NCBI GenBank assembly: GCA_035570495.1
Contig: DATMLO010000154.1
Span: 1 to 43,324 of the forward strand
Direction of reading: 5' to 3'
DNA: 43,324 nucleotides
Source: DATARH01 sp035570495
Lineage (GTDB): Bacteria > Pseudomonadota > Alphaproteobacteria > ATCC43930 > CGMCC-115725
Both the position numbers and the translations under genes were made by a program. Shown here piece by piece: positions 15,923 to 25,399 of this stretch. The notes below the pieces were generated by a model, which saw only the letters and a list, made by a program, of their open reading frames with translations, did no database searches and was not told where the DNA came from. Within the stretch, counting starts at the first letter, position 1. The number at the start of each line of letters is the position of its first letter.

Positions 15923-18094
15923 TCAGGAGCCGGCCACGGACGCGGCCGACCCGTCGGGCCTGGCGTCGAGCACGCGGCGCAGTTTGGCGCCGAGCTCGTC
16001 GCGGCTATACGGCTTGCTGAGCAGCTCGACGCCTGGATCGAGCTGCCCGTGATGGACGATCGCGTTTTCGGTGTAACCCGAGGTATAGAGCACGCGCAGC
16101 GTGGGATCGAGCTTACGCGCCTCGTCGGCGAGCTTGCGGCCGCTCAGCGGCCCCGGCATCACGACATCGGTGAACAGCAAGTCGATCTTTTCGCCCTGCT
16201 GCAATATCGCCAATGCCTCCGTACCGCCCGGCGCCTCGATGACGGTGTAGCCGAGCTCGGCGAGCATCGCGCTGACCGTGGCGCGGACGATGTCGTCGTC
16301 GTCGACCAGCAGGACGGTTTCGCGGCCGGTCACCGTCATGCGCGCGGCCGGCAACGACGACGCGGTCTCCAGCGCGAGGCTGCGCGGCAGATAAAGTTTT
16401 ACCGTCGTTCCCTGGCCCGGCTCGCTGTAGATCTTCAGATGGCCGCCGAGTTGTTTGACGAGGCCATAAACCTGCGGCAGGCCGAGCCCGGTGCCTTCGC
16501 CCGGCGGCTTTGTCGTGAAAAACGGGTCGAGCGCCTGCGCCATCGTCCCGGCATCCATGCCCGCGCCCGTATCGGTGATCGCGAACAGCACATACTGGCC
16601 GGGCAGGACCTCCGCGTGCTGCGCCGCATAGGCCTCGTCGAGCGTGGCATTCGTAAGCTCGATGGTGAGCTTGCCGCCGTCCGGCATCGCGTCGCGGCTG
16701 TTGATCGCCAGGTTCAGCACGGCGGCCTGGAACTCCGCCGGATCGACCGTCGTGTTCCAGAGCCCGGCCCCGACCGCGCACTCGACCGTGACGAACTCAC
16801 CGACCGCACGGCGCAGCAGCGGCAACGCCTCCTGGATCACGGGCGCGAGGTTGATGGTCTGCGGCCGCAGCGGCTGACGGCGGGCAAAAGCGAGAAGCTG
16901 GCGAACGAGGCGCGTGGCGCGGTCGGCCGCGGTCATCATCATGTCGATCCGCTGCCGCGCGCGGTCGTCGCGACCGGCCATGCCGCGCAGCAGCCCAAGA
17001 CCGCCGATAATGACGGTCAGCAGGTTGTTGAAATCATGCGCGATACCACCGGTCATGCGGCCGACGCTTTCGAGCGTCTGCGCTTGGCGCAGCGCCGCCT
17101 CATTGCGGCGGCGTTCGGTGACGTCGAGCAGCGTCACCACATAGCCGCCGTCGTCCGCCGGCCGGTGGAAGATCTCGATATGCTTGCCGTTTGCCGTCGC
17201 GAACTCGCTGAGCACCGGGCGCCCGTTGGCGCGCGAGGAAGCCGCGAGTTCGCGTAGCCGCTCCGCCATGGCCGCGTCGTCGAGACGCCCGGCGGGAAAT
17301 GGGCTGCCGACGGTCATATCGGCGGAAGATCCCATCGCCACGGCAAACGAGGCGTTCAGCGCCCGCAGGCGGCCGCGTGAATCGAACGCGGCGACTCCCT
17401 CGCGGACGCTGTCGATCGTCGCTTTCAGAACGCGTTCCGAAACCGTCGCACGGCGCACCGCGCCGACCAGCAGCGCCGCGCCCAACAACAAGCCGAGCAG
17501 CGAGACGACGCTGCCGGCGATAAAGGTCGAGACGAGCCGCGCATCCGCAGCCGATGCCCCCTTGAGCCGGACGCTGAGCCGGGCACTCTCCGCGTCGCTG
17601 ATCGCGGCCAGATCGGCGCCGATTTCCGTCATCGCCTGCCGCCCGAGATCGGTCTCAACGATCCCCTTCGCCGCCGGGTAGCCGGACGAGCGCATCAGCT
17701 CGATCGTCGAGGCCAACTCGTTCATCTTGGTGGTGATGTGCGCCTGGAGCTGGAGGATGCGTTGCTGCTGCTCCAGGTTTCCCGCCGTCGCGGTCTGCAG
17801 GTTCTGCATCAGCAGCGGCAGGCGATCCTTAGCGCGCTTATACGGCTCGAGGTAATCCTCGCGCCCGGTTATCAGAAAGCCACGCTGGCCGCGCTCGGCG
17901 TCCTGGATGGCTTCATCGACCGCGGTAACCGCGCGGATCGCCTCGAAATCGAGTAGCGTGTCGGCCCGCGCCTGCTGCGCCTCGGGCACATTGCGCGTCA
18001 ACTGGACCGTCACGATCGCGACCACGATCACAAGCGGGACCGCGCCAACGAGCAACGCGAGGATGATCTCGGCCCTGGTACTCCAACCTCTCAT
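15923..18094 (-). CDS. CHASE3-PAS hybrid sensor histidine kinase with receiver domain
   Basis: About 723 residues. TM1 is at about 8-30, then a CHASE3-type extracytoplasmic helical domain (AVDEAIQDAERGQRGFLITG). TM2 is at about 190-215 (GSVVSLLGLLLGAALLVGAV), then one PAS domain. A HisKA box has His353 in GGIAHDFNNLLTVIIGG, and the ATPase domain has LAINSRDAMP, DTGAGMD and GTGLGLPQVYGL. The C-terminal receiver has DDDD and phospho-acceptor Asp643 in LLFTDVVMPG. Output is unknown; no separate regulator is adjacent. ATG at 18094 puts TM1 at the N-terminus; an upstream in-frame ATG at 18217 adds 41 poorly conserved residues. Confidence 0.87.
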   Translation of the reverse strand: MRGWSTRAEIILALLVGAVPLVIVVAIVTVQLTRNVPEAQQARADTLLDFEAIRAVTAVDEAIQDAERGQRGFLITGREDYLEPYKRAKDRLPLLMQNLQTATAGNLEQQQRILQLQAHITTKMNELASTIELMRSSGYPAAKGIVETDLGRQAMTEIGADLAAISDAESARLSVRLKGASAADARLVSTFIAGSVVSLLGLLLGAALLVGAVRRATVSERVLKATIDSVREGVAAFDSRGRLRALNASFAVAMGSSADMTVGSPFPAGRLDDAAMAERLRELAASSRANGRPVLSEFATANGKHIEIFHRPADDGGYVVTLLDVTERRRNEAALRQAQTLESVGRMTGGIAHDFNNLLTVIIGGLGLLRGMAGRDDRARQRIDMMMTAADRATRLVRQLLAFARRQPLRPQTINLAPVIQEALPLLRRAVGEFVTVECAVGAGLWNTTVDPAEFQAAVLNLAINSRDAMPDGGKLTIELTNATLDEAYAAQHAEVLPGQYVLFAITDTGAGMDAGTMAQALDPFFTTKPPGEGTGLGLPQVYGLVKQLGGHLKIYSEPGQGTTVKLYLPRSLALETASSLPAARMTVTGRETVLLVDDDDIVRATVSAMLAELGYTVIEAPGGTEALAILQQGEKIDLLFTDVVMPGPLSGRKLADEARKLDPTLRVLYTSGYTENAIVHHGQLDPGVELLSKPYSRDELGAKLRRVLDARPDGSAASVAGS

Positions 18095-18253
18095 CGAGGA
18101 GACGCACTCCACACGCGGACGGATCAACCTCCAACCGCAAACGTAAAGATGCGGCAGAGCGCTAAGATTTGCCAGGCGCCCAGTTTTTGTCCATTCGCTG
18201 GGGAACAGATACGACACCGGTGACGCGCCCCACTCGTCGGGCGGCGCAGGACG

Positions 18254-18282
18254 TTGACGACTTAAAGATATCTTTATATGTT
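18254..18282 (+). promoter_or_regulatory. Candidate ahcY promoter
   Basis: TTGACG (18254-18259) and TATGTT (18277-18282) are separated by exactly 17 bases, about 42 bases upstream of the ahcY ATG. The -35 box is near consensus and the -10 box matches four of six positions. The spacer contains the palindrome described separately. Confidence 0.55.
18263..18276. promoter_or_regulatory. Palindromic operator in the ahcY promoter, possibly SahR-type
   Basis: TAAAGATATCTTTA is a perfect 14-base palindrome, AT-rich in a GC-rich genome, between the -35 and -10 boxes of ahcY. This is where a repressor would block polymerase. ArsR-family SahR regulators respond to S-adenosylhomocysteine and bind AT-rich palindromes containing GATATC upstream of ahcY and methionine-cycle genes; the match to SahR is from memory and inferred. 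No regulator gene is adjacent. Confidence 0.55.
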
Positions 18283-18323
18283 CAACTCACGAACGCGCCG
18301 CGCGCCATAGGAGACACATCCCC

Positions 18324-19619
<1,296 letters not shown>

Positions 19620-19732
19620 CAATTTTAACTATGTCGTGTTGATTTTGTTGAGAAAAAGAGGATCATTGTTGGCTCATTGGAGGGACCGTTTGGCCGGAGG
19701 GGCGCGGCCGCGACGGCCAGAGGCGTCGTGTC

Positions 19733-22084
19733 TTGATTCTCGTCGCTGCCATCACCGTTTTTACCGTGCTGATCGCCCTCGGCGGGCTGACGCTGCGCGA
19801 GCGTGCCAGGCTCAGCGAGGCCGAAGCGCGGCGCGACGCGGCGGAGGCGAACCGCGAGGGTCTCGCGGCGATCATCGGTACGGCACCACTCGCCGGCTTT
19901 CTGTGGCGCGCCGACGGCAGCGAGAGCGCGCTCGGCGCGCTGCCCGGTCGGGCCGCCGCCACGACCTTCACCGAGTTTCTCGCCCGCCTCGACACCGACA
20001 GTGCCGAGCGGCTCTTCACCCTTACCGCCGCGCTGCGCGCCAACGGCACGGTCTTTGTCGACACCTCGACGCTCAACGACGGGACTGCCTACGCATTAAC
20101 CGGCAAGCGCACGGCGCGCGGGGATTCCGTGGTGTGGGCCGCCGATATCAGCCGGACGCGGGCGATCGAGGCGGCGCACAGGGCCTCGCTCGGCGCGACC
20201 GCGGCGCTGCGCGCGATGTTCGAAGCGGTGCCGGTGCCGGTGTGGCGGCGCGACGGCAGTCTCACGCTTGTTGACTGCAACAGCGCCTACGCCGCCGCGC
20301 TCGACACGACACGCGAGGCCGCGATCGCCGAGGGTCGCGAGCTGGCGCCTGAAAGCGGGCGCGGCAAGGCGCTCGAGCTGGCGCGCGCGGCGGCGGCCGG
20401 CACGTCCAGCACCGAGGCGCATCACCTGGTGATCGGCGGCTCGCGTCACCTGATCGAGATCACCGAGACACCCGACCGCGAGGGCGGCACGATCGGCTTC
20501 GCGATCGACCGCACCGACCGCGAAGCCGCAGAGGCCGAGCTGCAGCGCCACATCAGCGCGCATGGCGGCGTGCTCGAAAATATCCATGCGGCCGTCGCGA
20601 TTTATGGCGCGGACAAGCGCCTAAAATTCTGCAATTCGGCCTTCGGGCTGCTGTGGGGCGTCGAGACCGACTGGCTCGCGTGCGGCCCGTCGCTCGACGA
20701 GATGCTCGAGCGGCTGCGCGAACGCCGGCGGATCCCGGAATTGGCCGATTTCCGCGCCTTCAAGCGTCAGCAGACGGCGATGTTCACGTCGCTGATCGAA
20801 CCACTGCAGGAATTGCTGCACCTGCCCGACGACCGCACGCTGAGCCTCACCGTGTCGCCGCACCCGTTGGGCGGCCTGGTCTTTGTCTATGAGGACGTGA
20901 CCGATCGGCTGGCGCTCGAACGCTCCTACAACACGCTCATAGAGGTACAGCGCGAGTCGCTCGACAATCTGTTCGAAAGCATCGCCGTGATCGGCAGCGA
21001 CGGAAGGCTGAAGCTGCACAACCCGGCCTATCGCAAGGTGTGGGGCCTGAGCGAGGACGACCTCAAAGGCGAGCCGCATATCAGCGAGATCGTCGAAAAG
21101 ACACGCCGCTTCTACGAAATTGACGGCCCGGGGGGCGGCAACTGGGCGGCGCTGAAGGCGCGAATCATCGCGCGCGTCTCGGGCGGCGCGCTGGTGCGCG
21201 ACCTGCTCGACCGTGCCGACGGGACGGTGCTGCAGATCGCGACGGTGCCGCTGCCCGACGGCAACGTGCTGCTGTCCTACCAGGACGTCACCGACACCCA
21301 GCGCGTCGAGCGCGCGCTGCGCGAGCGCAACGAGGCGCTAGAGACCGCCGGGCGGTTGAAGAGCGAGTTTATCGCCAATGTCTCCTACGAGCTGCGCACG
21401 CCGCTTAACGCGATCATCGGTTTTGCCGAGATCCTGGCGAACGAGTATTTCGGCGCCCTGACCCCGCGCCAGCTCGACTACAGCCGCGGCATCCTCGACA
21501 GCTCTCAGCGCCTCTTATCACTGATCAACGACATCCTCGACCTGGCGACGATCGAAGCGGGCTACATGACGCTCGAAACCGCGCAGGTCGACATCCACGA
21601 CATGCTCGACGCGGTACTGACGCTGACCCGCGAGCGGGCGCGCAACCAGAACCTCGAGCTGGAAATCGATTGCCCCGCTGGTATCGGCGCGGTCGAGGCC
21701 GACGAGCGGCGGCTGAAACAGGCGCTCTTCAACCTCGTGTCGAACGCGATCAAGTTCACCCCGCCGGGCGGCTCGATCCGCGTGCACGCGGAGCGGGCGA
21801 CTGACGAGCTTGTGCTGTCGGTGGCCGATACCGGCGTCGGCATCCCGATCGCCGACCAGGCGCGTATCTTCGAGAAATTCGAGCGCGGCAATCCGAACCT
21901 CGCGCAGACCGGCGCCGGGCTTGGCCTGTCGCTGGTCAAGAGCCTGGTTGAGCTGCACGGCGGCACAGTGACGATGACATCGAGCCCGGACGAGGGCACG
22001 ACGGTCTATTGCCGCCTGCCGACCAGTCACACGCCCGCGCCGGTCACAGCGATCGAGGCGCCGCGGGAGGCGACGGTGCATTAA
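19733..22084 (+). CDS. divL: DivL-like PAS sensor kinase with tyrosine in place of the phospho-histidine
   Basis: About 783 residues. An N-terminal hydrophobic segment (ILVAAITVFTVLIALGGL) is followed by a short coiled region and several PAS-like domains to about residue 520. The dimerisation box reads FIANVSYELRTPLNAIIGF: Tyr552 replaces the usual histidine, the hallmark of Caulobacter DivL (Tyr550). The ATPase domain is complete (NLVSNAIKFTP, DTGVGI, GAGLGLSLVKSL). DivL acts in the DivJ/PleC-DivK-CckA cell-cycle pathway by binding phosphorylated DivK and modulating CckA. TTG at 19733 is the first start in this frame, but a stronger start (AGAGG, seven bases, TTG at 19669) opens in another frame; see findings. 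The stop overlaps that of the convergent reductase. Confidence 0.85.
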   Translation: MILVAAITVFTVLIALGGLTLRERARLSEAEARRDAAEANREGLAAIIGTAPLAGFLWRADGSESALGALPGRAAATTFTEFLARLDTDSAERLFTLTAALRANGTVFVDTSTLNDGTAYALTGKRTARGDSVVWAADISRTRAIEAAHRASLGATAALRAMFEAVPVPVWRRDGSLTLVDCNSAYAAALDTTREAAIAEGRELAPESGRGKALELARAAAAGTSSTEAHHLVIGGSRHLIEITETPDREGGTIGFAIDRTDREAAEAELQRHISAHGGVLENIHAAVAIYGADKRLKFCNSAFGLLWGVETDWLACGPSLDEMLERLRERRRIPELADFRAFKRQQTAMFTSLIEPLQELLHLPDDRTLSLTVSPHPLGGLVFVYEDVTDRLALERSYNTLIEVQRESLDNLFESIAVIGSDGRLKLHNPAYRKVWGLSEDDLKGEPHISEIVEKTRRFYEIDGPGGGNWAALKARIIARVSGGALVRDLLDRADGTVLQIATVPLPDGNVLLSYQDVTDTQRVERALRERNEALETAGRLKSEFIANVSYELRTPLNAIIGFAEILANEYFGALTPRQLDYSRGILDSSQRLLSLINDILDLATIEAGYMTLETAQVDIHDMLDAVLTLTRERARNQNLELEIDCPAGIGAVEADERRLKQALFNLVSNAIKFTPPGGSIRVHAERATDELVLSVADTGVGIPIADQARIFEKFERGNPNLAQTGAGLGLSLVKSLVELHGGTVTMTSSPDEGTTVYCRLPTSHTPAPVTAIEAPREATVH

Positions 22085-23103
22085 CGGGCGACCGGCACGC
22101 CCTTTGTCGTCGAGTATTCGAAATGCAGCGCTTCGCCCGGGTGGACGAGCGGATGGATGGCGTGCGCCGCCATCGCCGCCTCGGCAAAGCCGCTGAGGAT
22201 CAGCTTCAATTTGCCGGGATAGGTCGCGATGTCGCCGATCGCGAAAATCCCGCCGCGCGAGGCCTCGCAAGTCGCGGGATTGACGGCGATGCGATTGTCA
22301 TCGAATTTGAGCCCCCACTCGGCGAGCGACCCGAGCTGGGTCGCGAGGCCAAAAAACGGCAGCAGGCAATCGGCGCCGAGCCGGCGCTCGTTGCCGGCGA
22401 GATCGGCGACGATCACGGCCGAGAGACGGCCGTCCGCGCCGTCGAGCCCCGCGAGCTGATAGGGCACGACCAGCTCGATCTTTCCCGTCTCCGCGAGCTG
22501 CTGTAGCCGGTTCTGCGATTCCGGGGCGGCGCGGAACCTGGCGCGACGATGCACGACCATGACATGCTCGGCTAATTCGCTGAGCGACAGCGCCCAATCG
22601 ACCGCGGAATCGCCGCCGCCGGCGATGACGATCCGCTTGCCGCGAAAATCCTCGCGCCGCCGCACCAGGTAGAAGACGCTGTTGCCCTCGAACGCCTCAA
22701 TGCCGGCAAGCGGCGGGCGGTTGGGGCCGAATGCGCCGCCGCCCGCAGCGATCACCACCGCCCGCGCCGCTACCTTTGTGCCATTGGCGGTGGTGACGAC
22801 AAAACCACCGCCGTCGGCCTGGTCGATCCCGGTCACGGCATGGCCGAGATGATAGATCGGGGCAAATGGCGCCGCCTGCTCGGCGAGGCGCTCGACCAGC
22901 AGCGCGGCATCGATTCGCGGATAACCAGGGATGTCGTAGATCGGCTTTTCGGGGTAGAGCGCCGCGCATTGCCCGCCGGCGATATCGAGCGCGTCAAAGA
23001 CATGGCATTTCATGTCGAGCATGCCGCACTCGAACACCGCGAAGAGGCCCACCGGCCCGGCGCCGATGATCGCCACGTCAGTTTTAATGACCGTCTTGTC
23101 CAT
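22081..23103 (-). CDS. Ferredoxin/flavodoxin-NADP+ reductase, thioredoxin-reductase-like type
   Basis: A 340-residue flavoprotein of the YumC-type ferredoxin-NADP+ oxidoreductases. The FAD site is GAGPVG (14-19) with GGQCAALYPEKPIYDIPGYP following, and the NADPH site is GGGDSAVDW (162-170). GIFAIGDIATYPGKLKLI binds the FAD tail. It lacks the redox-active CxxC of thioredoxin reductase, so it should move electrons between NADPH and ferredoxin or flavodoxin. The partner protein is not nearby. The start is ATG at 23103, divergent from tsaE. The stop shares TTAA with the divL stop. Confidence 0.92.
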   Translation of the reverse strand: MDKTVIKTDVAIIGAGPVGLFAVFECGMLDMKCHVFDALDIAGGQCAALYPEKPIYDIPGYPRIDAALLVERLAEQAAPFAPIYHLGHAVTGIDQADGGGFVVTTANGTKVAARAVVIAAGGGAFGPNRPPLAGIEAFEGNSVFYLVRRREDFRGKRIVIAGGGDSAVDWALSLSELAEHVMVVHRRARFRAAPESQNRLQQLAETGKIELVVPYQLAGLDGADGRLSAVIVADLAGNERRLGADCLLPFFGLATQLGSLAEWGLKFDDNRIAVNPATCEASRGGIFAIGDIATYPGKLKLILSGFAEAAMAAHAIHPLVHPGEALHFEYSTTKGVPVAR

Positions 23104-23179
23104 CCGGCGAATTTAGACACCCCGCGACGCCACGCAACCCGATGTTGCAGCAGTGCGGCCGGCGGGCATACAAGCAGGC

Positions 23180-23644
23180 ATGGCAATCATCGATCTGCCG
23201 GATGAAAACGCGACGGCGGCGCTCGCGGCGCGGCTCGCTATGCTGGCACGGCCGGGCGACGTGATCGCGCTCAAGGGCGAACTCGGCGCCGGCAAGACGA
23301 GCTTTGTGCGCGCCTTTATCCAGGCGCGCGGCGGCGATGAGGACGTGCCGAGCCCGACCTTCACGCTGGTGCAGATCTACGACCTGCCGGGCGGCGCGGT
23401 CTGGCACTTCGATCTTTACCGGCTGCGCACGCCGGAGGAGGCCTGGGAGCTCGGCATCGAGGAGGCGTTCGACAGCGGTATCGCGCTGATCGAATGGCCG
23501 GAGCGGCTGGAGATGCTGCTGCCGCCGCGGCGTCTTCTGGTGACGCTCGATTTTGCCGCGGTACGCGGCGCGCGGCGCGCGACACTGGCGGGCGACAGCG
23601 CGTGGGCGCCGCGCCTCGCGGTCATCGCGGCAGAGATTTCGTGA
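23180..23644 (+). CDS. tsaE: tRNA N6-threonylcarbamoyladenosine biosynthesis ATPase TsaE
   Basis: A 154-residue P-loop ATPase. Walker A is GELGAGKTSFVR (33-44), then SPTFTLVQIYD and WHFDLYRL typical of TsaE. With TsaB and TsaD it drives addition of threonylcarbamoyl to A37 of ANN-decoding tRNAs. ATG at 23180 is chosen; a GTG nine codons upstream is in frame but adds no conserved residues. The TGA stop overlaps the next gene's GTG (GTGA), beginning a tightly linked run of genes. Confidence 0.93.
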   Translation: MAIIDLPDENATAALAARLAMLARPGDVIALKGELGAGKTSFVRAFIQARGGDEDVPSPTFTLVQIYDLPGGAVWHFDLYRLRTPEEAWELGIEEAFDSGIALIEWPERLEMLLPPRRLLVTLDFAAVRGARRATLAGDSAWAPRLAVIAAEIS

Positions 23645-24657
23645 CAAGGCTCATGATTGAGCGCGAGGCCGCGATCGCCGAGTTTCTCGCCGGTGCTGGC
23701 TGGCGCGACGTTACGCCAGCGCCGCTCGCCGCCGACGCCTCGTTCCGCCGCTATTTCCGCCTCGTCGACGGCGAGCGCCGCGCCGTGCTGATGGATGCGC
23801 CGCCGCCGCACGAGGATGTCCGCCCCTATATCGCCGTCGCGCGGATGCTGCACGGGCACGGACTGAGCGCGCCGGACATCTTTGCCGAGGATGTCGAGCT
23901 CGGTCTGCTGCTGATCGAGGATTTCGGCGACGACACCTATACGCGGCTCCTCGCGCGCGGCGCCGACGAGATGCGGCTCTACACGCTGGCGATCGATACG
24001 CTCATCGCGCTGCAACGTGCCGTGAGCGAGCCGCCGGCGCTGCCTTCCTACGATGAAGAGGCTCTGCTGCGTGAAGCGGCGCTGCTCGTCGAATGGTATG
24101 CGCCGACCGTGCGCGGAGCACCGCTGCCGCCGGCGCTGTGCGACGAATATCTGGCGCTGTGGCGTGAGCTCGCGCCGCTGGTCGAGACCGGTGCGCCGAC
24201 CCTGGTGCTGCGCGATTATCACGTCGATAATTTGATGCTGCTCGAAGGCCGTGATGGCGTGCGAGGCTGCGGCCTCCTCGACTTCCAGGACGCGCTCGCG
24301 GGCCCGGCAAGCTACGACCTGGTGTCGCTGCTGGAAGACGCGCGGCGCGACGTACCGTCGGCGTTGCGGGCGGCGATGACCGAGCGCTATCTCGCGGCTT
24401 TCCCGCGGCTCGATCGCGCCCAGTTTCACCGCGCGGCGGCGATCTTGGCGGCGCAGCGCAACGCCAAGATCATCGGCATCTTCACCCGGCTCTGGCGGCG
24501 CGACGGCAAGCCGCAATATCTCGGCCACATCCCGCGCGTCTGGCGGCTGCTGGAGGCTGATTTGCGGGAGCCGGCGCTGCACAAGCTCGCGCGCTGGCTC
24601 GACCGGCATCTGCCACCAGCATCGCGCCGCATCCCCGACCAGCGGAGCGCGGCATGA
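23641..24657 (+). CDS. amgK: Anomeric N-acetylmuramate/N-acetylglucosamine kinase AmgK
   Basis: A 338-residue aminoglycoside-phosphotransferase-fold kinase. ASFRRYFRL is near the start, the catalytic loop is LRDYHVDNLML (190-200, Asp192 and Asn197), and the metal-binding aspartate is in GLLDFQDA. Such proteins upstream of a MurU-type nucleotidyltransferase are AmgK, which phosphorylates the anomeric hydroxyl of recovered N-acetylmuramic acid. The pair recycles peptidoglycan sugar to UDP-MurNAc and bypasses the fosfomycin-sensitive MurA step, as known in Pseudomonas and Caulobacter. GTG at 23641 overlaps tsaE; ATG at 23653 is a possible alternative. It overlaps murU by four bases (ATGA). Confidence 0.88.
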   Translation: MTRLMIEREAAIAEFLAGAGWRDVTPAPLAADASFRRYFRLVDGERRAVLMDAPPPHEDVRPYIAVARMLHGHGLSAPDIFAEDVELGLLLIEDFGDDTYTRLLARGADEMRLYTLAIDTLIALQRAVSEPPALPSYDEEALLREAALLVEWYAPTVRGAPLPPALCDEYLALWRELAPLVETGAPTLVLRDYHVDNLMLLEGRDGVRGCGLLDFQDALAGPASYDLVSLLEDARRDVPSALRAAMTERYLAAFPRLDRAQFHRAAAILAAQRNAKIIGIFTRLWRRDGKPQYLGHIPRVWRLLEADLREPALHKLARWLDRHLPPASRRIPDQRSAA

Positions 24658-25385
24658 GTGCCGCTTCGCGCGGCCCAAAGTCCGCGATGGTGCTGGCCGC
24701 GGGGCTCGGTACCAGGATGCGCCCGGTGACCGACCATCTGCCAAAGCCGCTGATCGAAGTGGAAGGCCAAACGCTACTCGACCATGCGATCGACCGGCTG
24801 GCGGCGGCGGGCGCCGAGCGCGTCGTCGTCAATCTGCACTACAAGGGCGACATGATCGCCGAGCGGCTGGCGCATCGCAGCGCGCCGCGCATCGAGGTGT
24901 CGCGCGAGGAGACCTTGCTTGAAACCGGCGGTGGCGTGAAGCACGCGTTGCCGCTGCTCGGCGACAGCTTCTTTGTCGTCAACGGCGACATCCTGTGGCT
25001 CGACGGCCTGGTGCCGGCGCTCACGCGCCTGGCGGGCGCGTTCAACGCGAGGAAGATCGACGCGGCGCTGCTGCTCCAGCGCACGGTCACAGCGATCGGC
25101 TACGAGGGGCGCGGCGACTATTTCCTCGACCCCGCCGGCACGCCGCGACGAAGCGAGGAGCGCGAGATCGCGCCCTACATCTTCGGCGGCGTCCAGATCC
25201 TGCACCGCCGGCTGTTCGACGGGGTCGCCGATTCCGTGTTCTCGCTGAAGCGGCTTTACGACCGCGCCGAGGATGCCGGACGGTTGGCGGCGATCGTCCA
25301 TGACGGCGAATGGTTCCACGTCGGCACGCCCGAGGGCCTCGAGCAGACCCGCGCCCGCCTCGCCGAGTTGCGGACCGAGCGCTAG
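24654..25385 (+). CDS. murU: N-acetylmuramate alpha-1-phosphate uridylyltransferase MurU
   Basis: A 243-residue sugar-phosphate nucleotidyltransferase. The signature is LAAGLGTRMRPVTDHLPKPL (14-33), with VNGDILWLDG carrying the metal-binding aspartate and ETGGGVKHALPLL binding the sugar. It joins MurNAc-1-phosphate and UTP to give UDP-MurNAc. Assignment as MurU rather than a mannose-1-phosphate guanylyltransferase rests on the adjacent amgK. It overlaps amgK by four bases and ends 14 bases before addB. Confidence 0.88.
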   Translation: MSAASRGPKSAMVLAAGLGTRMRPVTDHLPKPLIEVEGQTLLDHAIDRLAAAGAERVVVNLHYKGDMIAERLAHRSAPRIEVSREETLLETGGGVKHALPLLGDSFFVVNGDILWLDGLVPALTRLAGAFNARKIDAALLLQRTVTAIGYEGRGDYFLDPAGTPRRSEEREIAPYIFGGVQILHRRLFDGVADSVFSLKRLYDRAEDAGRLAAIVHDGEWFHVGTPEGLEQTRARLAELRTER

Positions 25386-25399
25386 ACGCGGGGCCCGCG

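Noticed and set aside
18218..18323. An SAH or SAM riboswitch upstream of ahcY
   Set aside because: The leader is short and I cannot fold the conserved core of any SAH or SAM class; the promoter palindrome explains the conserved-looking element better.
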